The notes below the pieces were generated by a model. That model saw nothing but the letters and a program-made list of their open reading frames with translations, ran no database searches and was not told where the DNA came from. Below, one piece after another: positions 34,308 to 44,466 of a DNA stretch of 64,000 nucleotides. Source of the DNA: an uncultured Atopobiaceae bacterium. Lineage in GTDB: Bacteria > Actinomycetota > Coriobacteriia > Coriobacteriales > Atopobiaceae. Position 1 is the first letter of the stretch, and the number at the start of each line of letters is the position of its first letter. The translations under genes were made by a program, and so were the position numbers. Location: contig CALUJM010000008.1 of assembly GCA_944320975.1 (NCBI GenBank), forward strand, positions 1-64,000, read 5' to 3'.

Positions 34308-34670
34308 ATGCCTCAGAACACCAACACCAACGAGGTTCGCGCGACGGCCAAGTACGTCCGCGTCGCCCCGCGCAAGGCTCGCGCCGTCGTCTCTCTGATC
34401 CGCAACCTGCCCGTCGAGAAGGCCCTCGAGGTCCTGCAGTTCTCGACCCGCGCCGCGGCCGTCGACGTCGCCAAGGTCCTGCGCTCCGCGATCGCCAACG
34501 CCGTCAACAACAACGGCCTTCGCGAGGACAACCTCGTCGTCAAGCTGGCCTACGTTGACGAGGGCCCCACGCTCAAGCGCATCCGCCCGCGCGCCAAGGG
34601 CTCCGCGTCCCGCATCAACAAGCGCATGAGCCACATCACCGTCGTCGTCGCTCCTCGAAAGGAGGCGTAG
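34308..34670 (+). CDS. rplV: 50S ribosomal protein L22
   Basis: 120 residues. Its beta-hairpin lines the exit tunnel. [27 protein letters not shown] and the loop [25 protein letters not shown] are standard. The operon is compact: it begins 16 bp after rpsS and ends 7 bp before rpsC. Confidence 0.96.
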   Translation: MPQNTNTNEVRATAKYVRVAPRKARAVVSLIRNLPVEKALEVLQFSTRAAAVDVAKVLRSAIANAVNNNGLREDNLVVKLAYVDEGPTLKRIRPRAKGSASRINKRMSHITVVVAPRKEA

Positions 34671-34677
34671 GGAAAGC

Positions 34678-35387
<710 letters not shown>

Positions 35388-35388
<1 letters not shown>

Positions 35389-35813
35389 TGCTCGCACCTA
35401 AGCGCGTTCTTCACCGTAAGGTCCAGCGTGGCTCCATGAAGGGTCACGCCAAGGGCAACACCGAGCTGCACTTCGGCAGCTACGGCATCCAGGCCCTCGA
35501 GGCCCACTGGATCACCAACCGCCAGATCGAGGCCTGCCGTGTTGCCATGACCCGTTACATGAAGCGTGGCGGCAAGGTCTGGATCACCATCTTCCCGGAT
35601 AAGCCCATCACCAAGAAGCCGGCTGAGACCCGCATGGGCTCCGGCAAGGGCAACCCCGAGGAGTGGGTGGCCGTCGTCAAGCCGGGCCGCATCATGTTCG
35701 AGATCGATGGCGTCTCCGACGAGGTCGCCCGTGAGGCCCTCCGTCTCGCTCAGCACAAGCTGCCCATCAAGAGCAAGATCGTCACCCGCACCGAGCAGGA
35801 CGGGGAGGAATAG
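35388..35813 (+). CDS. rplP: 50S ribosomal protein L16
   Basis: 141 residues. It contacts A-site t[42 protein letters not shown] and [24 protein letters not shown] are typical. AGAGGAGGAACC in the rpsC end is the ribosome-binding site, giving translational coupling. Confidence 0.97.
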
Positions 35814-35816
35814 TCA

Positions 35817-36032
35817 ATGAAGTACACCGACATCAAGGCCATGAGCGACGACGAGCTCGCCAAGAAGCTGGAGGAGGGCCGCGCTGAGCTCTTCAACCTC
35901 CGCTTCCAGATGGCCACGAGCCAGCTCGACAACACGGCTCGCGTCAAGACCGTCAAGAAGGACATCGCGCGCGTTCTGACCGAGCAGCGCGCCCGCCAGA
36001 TCGCCGCGGAGAAGTCCGCCGCGCAGAACTAG
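35817..36032 (+). CDS. rpmC: 50S ribosomal protein L29
   Basis: 71 residues, two-helix protein near the tunnel exit. [54 protein letters not shown] fits the family. It starts 3 bp after rplP. Confidence 0.95.
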   Translation: MKYTDIKAMSDDELAKKLEEGRAELFNLRFQMATSQLDNTARVKTVKKDIARVLTEQRARQIAAEKSAAQN

Positions 36033-36049
36033 ATCGCAGGAGAATGACT

Positions 36050-36313
36050 ATGGCTGAGACCACCAGGAACGCTCGTAAGGTCGTCACCGGGACTGTCGTC
36101 TCCATCTCCGGCGACAAGTCCATCACGGTCAAGATCGACTACCGCAAGCGTCACCCCAAGTACGGCAAGATGATGACCATCTCGAAGAAGCTCCACGCCC
36201 ACGACGAGAAGAACGAGGGCGGCGTCGGCGACCTCGTGACCGTCATGGAGTGCCGCCCGCTCTCCAAGACCAAGCGTTGGCGTCTCGTGGAGATCGTCGA
36301 GCGCGCCAAGTAA
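36050..36313 (+). CDS. rpsQ: 30S ribosomal protein S17
   Basis: 87 residues. It reads [42 protein letters not shown], a 16S rRNA-binding OB fold. The ATG at 36050 is preferred because GCAGGAGA ends 6 bp upstream. The in-frame ATG at 36044 would abut that site with no spacer. Confidence 0.95.
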   Translation: MAETTRNARKVVTGTVVSISGDKSITVKIDYRKRHPKYGKMMTISKKLHAHDEKNEGGVGDLVTVMECRPLSKTKRWRLVEIVERAK

Positions 36314-36326
36314 GTATCAGTGACGA

Positions 36327-36369
36327 GTCCCCAGACGTGCGCCGCGCGTGTGGGCGCACCTCTCGGGGG
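36327..36369 (+). other. Two-part hairpin in the rpsQ-rplN gap
   Basis: TCCCC/GGGGA outer pairing encloses GTGCGCC (36337-36343) / GGCGCAC (36353-36359). It sits where the spc operon begins in other bacteria. It could be a leader, processing or attenuation structure; no T-run follows. Confidence 0.35.
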
Positions 36370-36388
36370 ATAGTTCGGAGGAACACCA

Positions 36389-36757
36389 ATGATTCAGATG
36401 GAGACCATGCTCAACGTCGCTGACAACAGCGGCGCTCGGCGCGTGAAGTGCGTCAAGGTCCTCGGTGGCTCCAAGCGTCGCTACGCCGGCCTGGCCGACG
36501 TCATCATCGGCGCCGTGCAGGAGGCCACGCCGGGCGGACAGGTGAAGAAGGGCGACATCGTTCGCTGCGTCATCGTCCGTACCGTCAAGGAGACCCGTCG
36601 CAAGGACGGAAGCTACATCCGCTTCGACCAGAACGCCTGCGTCCTGGTCAACAAGGATGGCGAGCCCAAGGGCACCCGTATCTTCGGGCCCGTCGCCCGC
36701 GAGCTTCGCGACCACAAGTACATGAAGATCGTCTCGCTCGCGCCTGAGACGCTCTAG
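36389..36757 (+). CDS. rplN: 50S ribosomal protein L14
   Basis: 122 residues, standard. [27 protein letters not shown] and the CRVIRT-like [28 protein letters not shown] core are intact. It contacts 16S rRNA at an intersubunit bridge. The site CGGAGGAAC precedes the ATG. Confidence 0.97.
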   Translation: MIQMETMLNVADNSGARRVKCVKVLGGSKRRYAGLADVIIGAVQEATPGGQVKKGDIVRCVIVRTVKETRRKDGSYIRFDQNACVLVNKDGEPKGTRIFGPVARELRDHKYMKIVSLAPETL

Positions 36758-36770
36758 GGAGTGAGGACGA

Positions 36771-37088
36771 ATGGCTAAGATGCATGTGAAGAGCGGCGAC
36801 AAGGTCGTCGTGCTCTCCGGTAAGGACAAGGGCAAGCAGGGCACCATCCTGCGCGCCAAGCCCGCCGAGGGCAAGGTTCTCGTCGAGGGCGTTGCCATCG
36901 TGAAGAAGGCCGTGCGCCCCAACGCCCAGAACCAGCAGGGCGGCATCGTCGAGCAGGAGGCTTTCATCGACGCCTCCAACGTCATGGTCGTCTGCCCGAG
37001 CTGCGGCAAGCCCACCCGCGTTGGCCACGACGTCAACGACGAGGGCAAGAAGGTCCGCGTCTGCAAGAAGTGCGGCGCCAAGTTCTAG
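36771..37088 (+). CDS. rplX: 50S ribosomal protein L24
   Basis: 105 residues, assembly initiator. KOW motif [33 protein letters not shown]. The C-terminal [32 protein letters not shown] has two CxxC pairs, as in many Gram-positive L24 proteins. It is the last gene before the IS256-family insertion; its usual partner rplE resumes 1.96 kb downstream. Confidence 0.96.
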   Translation: MAKMHVKSGDKVVVLSGKDKGKQGTILRAKPAEGKVLVEGVAIVKKAVRPNAQNQQGGIVEQEAFIDASNVMVVCPSCGKPTRVGHDVNDEGKKVRVCKKCGAKF

Positions 37089-37094
37089 GAGCTT

Positions 37095-37192
37095 GACCTA
37101 ACGCAAGTCGGGAAGGCCCCCAGATTTCCTTCGAGGTGTGCTCTAGCGAGAAACACCTCTCCGGAAATCTGGGGGCCTTCTTGCGTTTGGTC
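37095..37192. repeat. Long 98-bp hairpin after rplX
   Basis: The arms begin GACCTAACGCAAG and end CTTGCGTTTGGTC. Inside them, GAAGGCCCCCAGATTTCC pairs with GGAAATCTGGGGGCCTTC, and GAGGTGT pairs with ACACCTC around a loop at about 37140-37152. Mispairs are few. It is far longer than a normal terminator and lacks a T-run. It lies 44 bp before the left end of the IS. Confidence 0.85.
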
Positions 37193-37235
37193 AAAGGGCT
37201 CCGGCCGGCGGTTCTTGTCGCCGGGCGCGGGTAGT

Positions 37236-38651
37236 GTCGCGAAATGTGGTGTAGGGGCCTCCGCCCGGAATCTCTGATGAGCCGAACCTACGCCGCCATC
37301 GCCCCCTCGTCAAGCCCCGAGAGCGCCACGATTCTCGAGCGAGCCCTCGAGACCTGCCCCTCGGTCGGCTCCGAGACGGGCAAGAACTCGCGCTCCCACA
37401 GCCCCTCGATCGCGGACGGCTCCATGTACCTGCGGCTGGACCAGTCCTCGGACGCCTCGCAGCACACCGCCCCCACCAGGCGGGCCAGCGCCTCCTCCGA
37501 CGGGAAGCTCTGGACCACTCGCGCGCGGCGCTTTATCTCGCGGTTCGCGCGCTCCTGCACGTTGTTGGTCCTGATGCGGCGTCGGTGGGCCTCGGGGAAG
37601 TCGAGGTAGGCCAGGGCGTCCGCCTCCGCCCCCTCCATGATCCTGCCGGCGTCGGCGGAGAGCTCGGAGATGACGCCGCACGCGGCCTGGTAGAGCGCGC
37701 GGACCCTCGCCGGGTCGTCCTCGTCGAACACGGCGCGGAGCACCCTCCCTGCGGCGGCTCGCTTGGCCCTCGTGGGGCACGCGTCGATCACGTCGCGCTC
37801 GAGGTGGGCGACGCAGCGCTGCCAGGCCGCGCCCGGGAAGAGCTCCCTCACCGCCCGGACGATGCCGCCGTGGGCGTCGGAGGTCACGCACTGCACGCCG
37901 GAGAGCCCGCGCTCGCGGAGGCCGCGCAGGAAGCCCTTCCAGCTCGCGTAGGACTCCGCGTCGACGCACGCCAGGCCGACGACCCTGCGCACGCCGTCCT
38001 CGCCGACGGCGATGGCCGTGACCACCGCGGCCGTGGCGCCGTGGCCGTTCCGGCGGCAGGGCACGTAGGTCGCGTCGACCCAGAGGTAGGGGAATCGCAT
38101 GGGCGGAAGCTGGCGCGAGCGCAGCTCCGCCACCTCGGCGCCGGGCGCCGCGCAGATGCGCGACACGGCGTCCTTGGAGAGGCGGTCGGCGCCCATCCTC
38201 TCGAGGACCTTCCCCACCTTTCTCGTCGAGACGCCGAGCGCGTACATCTCGGCCACCGCGCAGATCACGGCGCGGTCGACCCTGCTCCACCTCTCGACCA
38301 GGCCGTCCGGGAAGTAGGTGCCCTGGCGCAGCTTCGGTATCCTGAGCGTGATGGTCCCCACCTGCGTCTCGAGACGCCTCTCTCGGAACCCGTTCCTCGT
38401 CGTGCCGGCCGCCTCGCAGGCGGCGTCGGCCTGGGCGGCCATCATCTCGTTGACGCCCGCCTCGAGCAGCGCCCTGGCGAGGCCCGTGAGCCCCTCGCCG
38501 CCCTCCTCGGCGAGCCCGAGCGTCGCGAACGCGTCTTGCGGTACAGTGTCCATTGCGGTCTCCGTTCCCTCGAATCCTTCTCTTGGTCGAAAGAGATTCT
38601 AGGACGGAGGCCGTGCCTATTTCAGGTCTCCCTTACACCACATTTCGCGAC
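37236..38651. mobile_element. IS256-family insertion sequence in the spc operon
   Basis: 1416 bp bounded by inverted repeats: GTCGCGAAATGTGGTGTA at 37236-37253 and its reverse complement at 38634-38651. Outside the repeats I find no matching 8-9 bp target duplication (left flank CGGGTAGT, right GCGATCCG), so the insertion is old or the flanks were rearranged. It contains one intact transposase gene on the minus strand, opposite to the ribosomal genes. Confidence 0.9.
37288..38553 (-). CDS. IS256-family transposase (mutator type)
   Basis: 421 residues, complete. DDE residues appear as D in FPYLWVDATYV, D in VQCVTSDAHGGIVRAV and E in NNVQERANREIKRR. The family motif WQRCVAHLERD is present, as is the N-terminal ALLEAGVNEMMAAQADAACEA with NGFRERRLETQVGTI. 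GGGAACGGA-like sequence upstream of the ATG on the minus strand may serve as ribosome-binding site. No frameshift or stop, so the element could be active. Confidence 0.96.
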   Translation of the reverse strand: MDTVPQDAFATLGLAEEGGEGLTGLARALLEAGVNEMMAAQADAACEAAGTTRNGFRERRLETQVGTITLRIPKLRQGTYFPDGLVERWSRVDRAVICAVAEMYALGVSTRKVGKVLERMGADRLSKDAVSRICAAPGAEVAELRSRQLPPMRFPYLWVDATYVPCRRNGHGATAAVVTAIAVGEDGVRRVVGLACVDAESYASWKGFLRGLRERGLSGVQCVTSDAHGGIVRAVRELFPGAAWQRCVAHLERDVIDACPTRAKRAAAGRVLRAVFDEDDPARVRALYQAACGVISELSADAGRIMEGAEADALAYLDFPEAHRRRIRTNNVQERANREIKRRARVVQSFPSEEALARLVGAVCCEASEDWSSRRYMEPSAIEGLWEREFLPVSEPTEGQVSRARSRIVALSGLDEGAMAA

Positions 38652-38671
38652 GCGATCCGGGCGCGCCGCCT

Positions 38672-38699
38672 GCGGACCCAAATCCGGATTTGGGTCCGC
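38672..38699. repeat. 28-bp perfect palindrome right of the IS
   Basis: Palindrome centred on AAATCCGGATTT within GGACCC...GGGTCC. A second copy of its inner 20 bp (ACCCAAATCC plus its complement) lies at 38811-38830. The 111 bp between them contain a TTCTTATCGATAAAGA stretch that is AT-rich for this genome. Confidence 0.85.
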
Positions 38700-38810
38700 G
38701 GGTGGTGAGGAGTTCGAACGGGCACGTTCTTATCGATAAAGACATCAACCTGGAACTTTATTGCAGCCCAAATAGACCCCTCGATAGCCGAGAAGCGCCC
38801 TCTGCTCAGG

Positions 38811-38830
38811 ACCCAAATCCGGATTTGGGT
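38811..38830. repeat. Second copy of the CAAATCCGGATTTG palindrome
   Basis: Perfect 20-bp palindrome identical to the centre of that at 38672-38699. The two may be the ends of a small element or paired binding sites. Confidence 0.8.
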
Positions 38831-38847
38831 TCGGCGGCTAGCGCGGC

Positions 38848-38885
38848 GCCTCCGTCGCGGAATGTGGATATCCCGCGACGGAGGC
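38848..38885 (+). other. 13-bp hairpin before rplE
   Basis: GCCTCCGTCGCGG (38848-38860) pairs perfectly with CCGCGACGGAGGC (38873-38885) around a 12-nt loop, AATGTGGATATC. No T-run follows. Downstream, TGGAAT (38893), 17 bp, TAAACT (38916) is a weak promoter candidate for the displaced rplE-map segment. No gene is visible in 38652-39050. Confidence 0.5.
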
Positions 38886-39050
38886 GACGTGCTGGAATTT
38901 CTGTGTGCAAAGGCATAAACTGTTTCCTTGCGTCTGTAGGTAGGGAGAGTTCTGCCTCGGGCGCATGACATGGCTCCCGGCCCCGCCAAGGCAGGGAGGC
39001 ACGAGGTCAGAAACCCCGTGCTGAGAACCCCAAGAGTTGAGGAGAAGAAC

Positions 39051-39611
39051 ATGGCAGACGAGAAGTACACCCCCCGCCTCAAGGAGCAGTATTTCGCCAC
39101 CGTGCGCGATGAGCTCCAGAAGCAGTTCGGCTACAAGAACGTTCACCAGATCCCCAAGATCGAGAAGATCGTCGTGAACATGGGCGTCGGCGAGGCCGCC
39201 ACGGACGCCAAGGCCATCGACGGCGCCGTCGCCGACCTGCGCGCCATCACCGGCCAGCAGCCGCTCGTGACCCACGCCCGCAAGTCCATCGCCACCTTCC
39301 ACCTGCGCGCCGGCATGCCGATCGGCGCTAAGGTCACCCTCCGCGGCGACCGCATGTGGGAGTTCTTCGATCGTCTCATCTCCATCGCCATCCCGCGCAT
39401 CCGCGACTTCCGCGGCATCTCCCCGAAGAGCTTCGACGGCCGTGGCAACTTCTCCATGGGCGTCACCGAGCAGCTCATCTTCCCGGAGATCGACTTCGAC
39501 AAGATCGACCACACCCGCGGCATGGACATCACCATCGTGACCACCGCTCAGACCGACGAGGAGGGCAAGGCGCTGCTCAAGGCCTTCCACTTCCCGTTCA
39601 AGGCTGAGTAG
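39051..39611 (+). CDS. rplE: 50S ribosomal protein L5
   Basis: 186 residues. It binds 5S rRNA and contacts P-site t[45 protein letters not shown] and the [22 protein letters not shown] segment are typical. The ATG at 39051 follows TTGAGGAGAAG; open frame upstream is leader. It is separated from rplX by the IS, so it needs read-through or a new promoter. Confidence 0.97.
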   Translation: MADEKYTPRLKEQYFATVRDELQKQFGYKNVHQIPKIEKIVVNMGVGEAATDAKAIDGAVADLRAITGQQPLVTHARKSIATFHLRAGMPIGAKVTLRGDRMWEFFDRLISIAIPRIRDFRGISPKSFDGRGNFSMGVTEQLIFPEIDFDKIDHTRGMDITIVTTAQTDEEGKALLKAFHFPFKAE

Positions 39612-39673
39612 GTCAAATATCAAAGCGGCGCCTCGGGTCCCCGGGGCGCCAGGATTGCACTGAAGGAGGATTT

Positions 39674-39859
39674 GTGGCTAAGACATCGATGATCGTCAAG
39701 GCTCAGCGCGAGCCGAAGTTCTCGACGCGCAAGCAGAACCGCTGCCAGCGTTGTGGGCGTCCCCACTCCGTCTATCGCAAGTTCGGCCTCTGCCGCGTCT
39801 GCTTCCGCGAGCTTGCGAGCAAGGGCGAGCTTCCTGGCGTCCGCAAGGCGAGCTGGTAG
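39674..39859 (+). CDS. rpsZ: 30S ribosomal protein S14 type Z
   Basis: 61 residues, GTG start after GAAGGAGGA. The zinc form of S14: [29 protein letters not shown] has two CxxC pairs. It sits between rplE and rpsH as usual. Confidence 0.97.
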   Translation: MAKTSMIVKAQREPKFSTRKQNRCQRCGRPHSVYRKFGLCRVCFRELASKGELPGVRKASW

Positions 39860-39948
39860 GACGACGGGGCTCTCGCGTCCAGGCGCTTGCGCCATGGGTG
39901 CAGGCGAACCGGACACGCAGGTTCATCATTACCGAAGGAGAATGATCC

Positions 39949-40347
39949 ATGAAGATCACTGATCCCATTTCCGACATGCTGACGCGCATTCGCAACGCCA
40001 ACGCTGCCAACAAGGCCGAGGTCTCCATGCCCTCGACCAAGGTGCTCGTTGAGGTTGCCCGCGTCATCTGCGAGGAGGGCTACATCGCAGGCTACGAGGT
40101 CGAGGACACGACCCCGCAGAAGACCCTGCACGTCACCCTCAAGTACGGCGCCCGTCACGCGAAGGTCATCCGCGGCATCCGTCGCATCTCCAAGCCGGGT
40201 CTTCGCATCTACTCCACCGCTGACAAGCTCCCGCGCGTCCTCGGTGGCCTCGGCACCGCCGTCATTTCCACCTCCAAGGGCATGATGTGCGACCGCGACG
40301 CCCGCAAGCAGGGCATCGGCGGCGAGGTCATCGCCTACATCTGGTAA
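39949..40347 (+). CDS. rpsH: 30S ribosomal protein S8
   Basis: 132 residues. It binds 16S helix 21 and in E. coli represses the spc operon. TDPISDMLTRIRNANAANKAEVSMPSTKV at the start and ISTSKGMMCDRDARKQGIGGEVIAYIW at the end are canonical. Start after CGAAGGAGAATG. Confidence 0.97.
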   Translation: MKITDPISDMLTRIRNANAANKAEVSMPSTKVLVEVARVICEEGYIAGYEVEDTTPQKTLHVTLKYGARHAKVIRGIRRISKPGLRIYSTADKLPRVLGGLGTAVISTSKGMMCDRDARKQGIGGEVIAYIW

Positions 40348-40375
40348 CTCCCGGCAGGAATGAAAGGAGACTACC

Positions 40376-40912
40376 GTGTCTCGTATTGGTAAGCAGCCTG
40401 TCCAGGTTCCCGCCGGAGTCACTGTGACAGTTGATGGCACCACCGTTACCGTCAAGGGCGCCAAGGGGGAGCTGACCCGCACCTTCTCCGACCTCATCAA
40501 GATCGAGGAGGAGGGCGAGGAGCTCCACGTCGTCCGCGTTGACGAGTCCACCGCCTCCAACGCCCAGCAGGGCCTCACCCGCACCCTTCTTCACAACATG
40601 GTCGTGGGCGTCTCTGAGGGCTTTGAGAAGAAGCTCGAGCTCACGGGCGTCGGCTATCGCGCCACGCTCAAGGGCAAGGACCTCGACCTCTCCCTCGGCT
40701 ACTCTCACCCCGTGATCTACCCCGCTCCCGAGAACATCACGTTCGAGGTGCCCGACAACACCCACATCAACGTCAAGGGCATCTCCAAGGAGCAGGTCGG
40801 CCAGGTCGCGGCCGAGATCCGCATGAAGCGTCCGCCCGAGCCGTACAAGGGCAAGGGCATCCACTACGTGGGCGAGCACATCCGCAGGAAGCTCGGCAAG
40901 GCCGCCAAGTAG
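40376..40912 (+). CDS. rplF: 50S ribosomal protein L6
   Basis: 178 residues, GTG start after GAAAGGAG. SRIGKQPVQVPAGVTVTVDGTTVTVKGAKGEL and the C-terminal RRPEPYKGKG-like motif, here RPPEPYKGKGIHYVGEHIRRK, are standard. It sits near the sarcin-ricin loop. Confidence 0.97.
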   Translation: MSRIGKQPVQVPAGVTVTVDGTTVTVKGAKGELTRTFSDLIKIEEEGEELHVVRVDESTASNAQQGLTRTLLHNMVVGVSEGFEKKLELTGVGYRATLKGKDLDLSLGYSHPVIYPAPENITFEVPDNTHINVKGISKEQVGQVAAEIRMKRPPEPYKGKGIHYVGEHIRRKLGKAAK

Positions 40913-40971
40913 CCTGAGGTTTAGCGAAAGACCATCACCCCGTCAGGTGATGGCACGTCTAAGGAGAAGGA

Positions 40972-41340
40972 ATGAACAAGCAGCAGGCGAAGAAGGCCGG
41001 CCTCAAGCGCCGCGAGCGCCGCGTCCGCGCCAAGATCTTCGGCACCGCTGAGCGTCCGCGCCTCAGCGTGCACCGCACCAACGCCAACATCTACGCTCAG
41101 GTCATCGACGATGCCGACGGCAAGACCATCTGCTCTGCCTCGACCCTCGACCCCGAGTTCCGCGCCACGGGCAAGCTCGGCTCCAACAAGGACGCCGCCA
41201 CCTTCGTGGGCGAGCTCGTTGGTAAGCGCGCCGTCGAGAAGGGCGTCACCGAGGTCACCTTCGACCGCGGTGGTCGCATCTATCACGGCCGAGTCAAGGC
41301 TCTGGCAGACGGTGCCCGCAGCGCGGGCCTGAAGTTCTAG
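40972..41340 (+). CDS. rplR: 50S ribosomal protein L18
   Basis: 122 residues. It binds 5S r[38 protein letters not shown] and the end [26 protein letters not shown] are typical. Start after AAGGAGAAGGA; rpsE follows after 9 bp. Confidence 0.97.
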   Translation: MNKQQAKKAGLKRRERRVRAKIFGTAERPRLSVHRTNANIYAQVIDDADGKTICSASTLDPEFRATGKLGSNKDAATFVGELVGKRAVEKGVTEVTFDRGGRIYHGRVKALADGARSAGLKF

Positions 41341-41349
41341 GAGGATTCA

Positions 41350-41871
41350 ATGGCACGAGATCGTAAGCGCCAGCAGGACACGGATCTTCAGGAGCGCGTC
41401 GTCTACATCCACCGTGTCTCCAAGACCGTCAAGGGCGGCCGTCGCATGTCCCTCGTGGCCCTCGTGGCCGTGGGTGACGGCAAGGGCAACGTCGGCCTCG
41501 GCATGGGCAAGTCCGCCGAGGTGCCCCTGGCCATCCAGAAGGGCATCGAGGATGCCAAGAAGAACATGTTCAAGGTGCCCGTCACCGAGCACGGCACGAT
41601 TCCGCACACCGTCGAGGGCCACTACGGCGCCGGCCGCGTCCTGATCAAGCCGGCCATCGAGGGTACCGGCGTCATCGCCGGCGGCCCGGTGCGCCCGCTC
41701 TTCGAGCTCGCTGGCATCACCAACGTGCTCTCCAAGTCTCTCGGCACCAACAACGCCATGAACATCATCAAGGCCGCCGCCGAGGGCCTCAAGGAGCTCT
41801 CCAGCCCCGAGCAGGCCGCCGAGCGTCGCGGCATGACCGTCGGCGAGATGTTCTGCGGGAAGGAGAACTAA
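41350..41871 (+). CDS. rpsE: 30S ribosomal protein S5
   Basis: 173 residues. The N-terminal double-stranded RNA-binding fold ([34 protein letters not shown]) includes the segment where spectinomycin-resistance changes arise; it looks wild type. The C-terminal half [22 protein letters not shown] is normal. Confidence 0.97.
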   Translation: MARDRKRQQDTDLQERVVYIHRVSKTVKGGRRMSLVALVAVGDGKGNVGLGMGKSAEVPLAIQKGIEDAKKNMFKVPVTEHGTIPHTVEGHYGAGRVLIKPAIEGTGVIAGGPVRPLFELAGITNVLSKSLGTNNAMNIIKAAAEGLKELSSPEQAAERRGMTVGEMFCGKEN

Positions 41872-41873
41872 CG

Positions 41874-42059
41874 ATGGCTCAGTCCCTCAAGATCAAGCTC
41901 GTGCGCAGCGCCGTGGCCTCCGTCAAGAAGGACCAGACGGCCACCTGCCGCGCTCTTGGCCTCCGCAAGATCGGCGACGAGGTCGAGCAGCCGGACAACC
42001 CGAGCATTCGTGGAATGATCTTCAAGGTCAAGCACCTTGTCACCGTGGAAGAGAACTAG
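41874..42059 (+). CDS. rpmD: 50S ribosomal protein L30
   Basis: 61 residues. SLKIKLVRSAVASVKKDQTATCRALGLRKIGDEVEQPDNPSIRGMIFKVKHLVTVEE fits the family. It starts 2 bp after rpsE. Confidence 0.96.
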   Translation: MAQSLKIKLVRSAVASVKKDQTATCRALGLRKIGDEVEQPDNPSIRGMIFKVKHLVTVEEN

Positions 42060-42068
42060 GAGTCACTC

Positions 42069-42518
42069 ATGCAGCTCAACGATCTGCGTCCCGCGGAGGG
42101 CTCGCGCAAGAACCGCAAGCGCATCGGCCGCGGTAACTCGTCCGGTCACGGCACCACGGCCGGTCGCGGCACCAAGGGCCAGCTCTCCCGCTCCGGCGGC
42201 GGCAAGGGCAAGGGCTTCGAGGGCGGCCAGCAGCCGCTCGCGATGCGCCTCCCCAAGCTCCCCGGCTTCATCAACCACAACCGCGTCGAGTACGCTCCCG
42301 TGAACGTCGCCCGCCTCGAGGCGCTGTTCGCCGACGGTGACGTGGTGGACGCCGACACCCTGGTTGCCAAGGGCGTCATCAAGCACAACTATGTTCCTGT
42401 GAAGGTCCTCGGCGACGGCGAGCTCACCAAGAAGCTCACCGTCAAGGTGGACAAGGTCTCCGCCTCTGCCCAGGCCAAGATCGAGGCGGCCGGAGGAAAG
42501 GTCGAGCAGGCGTGCTAA
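42069..42518 (+). CDS. rplO: 50S ribosomal protein L15
   Basis: 149 residues. The glycine/arginine-rich N-terminal part ([53 protein letters not shown]) threads into 23S rRNA. The C-terminal globular part ends [15 protein letters not shown]. The last codons overlap secY by 7 bp. Confidence 0.97.
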   Translation: MQLNDLRPAEGSRKNRKRIGRGNSSGHGTTAGRGTKGQLSRSGGGKGKGFEGGQQPLAMRLPKLPGFINHNRVEYAPVNVARLEALFADGDVVDADTLVAKGVIKHNYVPVKVLGDGELTKKLTVKVDKVSASAQAKIEAAGGKVEQAC

Positions 42519-43789
42519 AGGGAATCGCCAATGCGTTTCGCATTCCGGAGCTCCGGCAGAAGCTGCTGCTGACGGCGGGCATTCTCCTGCTCTACCGTTT
42601 CGGCGCGTACCTGCCCGTTCCGGGCGCCCCGTTCCAGGACCTGCTCGGCGCCTATCAGGCCGGGCTGTCCTCGAGCGGTGCCATGGCCGTGCTTAACCTG
42701 TTCTCTGGTGGCGCGCTTTCCCGCATGTCCGTGTTCAGCCTCGGAATCATGCCCTACATCACGGCTCAGATCATCCTGCAGCTGCTGCAGGCCGTGATTC
42801 CGTCCCTTGGCGAGCTCGCGAAGGAGGGCGAGGCCGGTCAGCGCAAGATCACGCAGTACACGCGTTACCTCACGATCGGTCTCGCCCTGCTCAACGCCAT
42901 CGGCTACCTGTTCCTGTTCAGCAGCTACGGCGTGAGCCTCTCCAACGCCGGCGCCCCCGAGGTTCTTCTCGACATCATGGTGGTCTTCACCATGGTGGTC
43001 GGCGCCATCGTGATCATGTGGCTCGGCGAGATCATCACGCAGCGCGGCGTGGGCAACGGCATGTCGCTCATCATCTTCGCGAACATCATGTCCGGCCTGC
43101 CCACCTCGCTGATCAGCTCCGTGACCTCCGCGGGCAACATCGTGCTCACCGTGGTCACGCTCGTGGTTATCGTCGCTATCATCCCGCTGATCGTGTTCGT
43201 GGAGCGCGGCCAGCGCCGCATCCCGATCCAGTACGCCAAGCGCGTCGTGGGTCGCCGGATGATGGGCGGCCAGTCCACCTACCTTCCGATCAAGGTGAAC
43301 ACCGCCGGCGTCGTGCCGATCATCTTCGCGTCCGCGATCCTGTATCTCCCGGCGCAGCTCGCCGTGTTCTTCCCGTCGGTCGACTGGGTGCAGGGCTTTG
43401 CCAACGCCCTCTCCTCCGGCTGGATCAACTGGCTGCTTTCCGTGGCGCTCATCGTCGCCTTTGCGTACTTCTACTCCTCGATGGTGTTCAACCCCACCGA
43501 GACGGCGGACCAGCTGCGCAAGTCCGGCGGCTTCATCCCGGGCGTCCGCCCCGGCACCGCCACCGCGGAGTACATCAAGAGCACGATCGACCACATCACG
43601 CTCCCGGGCGCGCTGTTCATGGCCGTTCTCGCCGTCGTCCCGTCGATCATCTTCTGGTTCACGGGCAACCCGCTCATCCAGGCGTTTGGCGGAACGTCCA
43701 TCCTGATCATGGTCAGCGTCGCCATGGACACCCTCTCGTCCATCGAGAGCCAGCTCAAGATGCACAACTACGACGGGTTCTTCAAGTAG
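42512..43789 (+). CDS. secY: Preprotein translocase subunit SecY
   Basis: 425 residues, GTG start inside the end of rplO. Ten membrane helices form the protein-conducting channel. Typical segments: [30 protein letters not shown] with the first helix, [23 protein letters not shown] and the cytoplasmic [20 protein letters not shown] loop that contacts the ribosome and SecA. GGAGGAAAGG in rplO precedes the start. adk follows after 50 bp. Confidence 0.97.
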   Translation: MLKGIANAFRIPELRQKLLLTAGILLLYRFGAYLPVPGAPFQDLLGAYQAGLSSSGAMAVLNLFSGGALSRMSVFSLGIMPYITAQIILQLLQAVIPSLGELAKEGEAGQRKITQYTRYLTIGLALLNAIGYLFLFSSYGVSLSNAGAPEVLLDIMVVFTMVVGAIVIMWLGEIITQRGVGNGMSLIIFANIMSGLPTSLISSVTSAGNIVLTVVTLVVIVAIIPLIVFVERGQRRIPIQYAKRVVGRRMMGGQSTYLPIKVNTAGVVPIIFASAILYLPAQLAVFFPSVDWVQGFANALSSGWINWLLSVALIVAFAYFYSSMVFNPTETADQLRKSGGFIPGVRPGTATAEYIKSTIDHITLPGALFMAVLAVVPSIIFWFTGNPLIQAFGGTSILIMVSVAMDTLSSIESQLKMHNYDGFFK

Positions 43790-43839
43790 GCTCGTCGTCG
43801 GCAGGTTAGGGACAGGCTAACGGAAAGGCGGTAGGCAAC

Positions 43840-44466
43840 ATGAACATCGTTCTTCTCGGCGGGCCCGGTGCCGGCAAGGGCACCCAGGCCCAGAAGCTCG
43901 TCGCGGAGTTTGGCTTTGCCCACATCTCCACCGGTGACCTGCTTCGCGCCGCCATCAAGGAAGGCTCCAAGCTCGGCATGAAGGCCAAGGGCTTCATGGA
44001 TGCCGGCCAGCTCGTCCCCGATGACCTCGTCATCGACCTGGTCAAGGAGCGTCTTGAGGCCGATGACGCCCAGGCCGGCTTCATCCTCGACGGCTTCCCG
44101 CGCAACACCGCGCAGGCCGTGGCGCTTGACTCCGAGCTGTCCGAGATGGGCCGCTCGCTCGACGCCGCCCTGCTCGTCTCTGTTGAGCCCGCCGTCATCG
44201 TGGAGCGCCTGAGCTCCCGTCGCACCTGCCGCGACTGCGGCTACACCGCACCCGCCGGCGTGGACACCTGCCCGCGCTGCGGCGGCGAGATGTACCAGCG
44301 CGACGACGACAAGCCCGAGACCATTCAGCACCGCCTCGACGTCTATGCGACGCAGACGGCCCCGCTGATTGAGTACTACAAGGGTCACTCCATTCTTAAG
44401 GAGGTTGACGGAGACCGTCCCGTCGACGTTGTCTACGCCGACGCCAAGGCTCTCCTGGGTCTATGA
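43840..44466 (+). CDS. adk: Adenylate kinase (zinc-LID form)
   Basis: 208 residues. It interconverts ATP + AMP and 2 ADP. P-loop GGPGAGKGTQA at 7-17, AMP-binding STGDLLR and GFPRNTAQA. The LID carries four cysteines (CRDCG...CPRCGG), the zinc-binding form of many Gram-positives. It overlaps map by 4 bp (ATGA). Confidence 0.97.
   Translation: MNIVLLGGPGAGKGTQAQKLVAEFGFAHISTGDLLRAAIKEGSKLGMKAKGFMDAGQLVPDDLVIDLVKERLEADDAQAGFILDGFPRNTAQAVALDSELSEMGRSLDAALLVSVEPAVIVERLSSRRTCRDCGYTAPAGVDTCPRCGGEMYQRDDDKPETIQHRLDVYATQTAPLIEYYKGHSILKEVDGDRPVDVVYADAKALLGL

Noticed and set aside
37228..38659. Target-site duplication for the IS256-family element
   Set aside because: The eight bases outside the two inverted repeats (CGGGTAGT and GCGATCCG) do not match.
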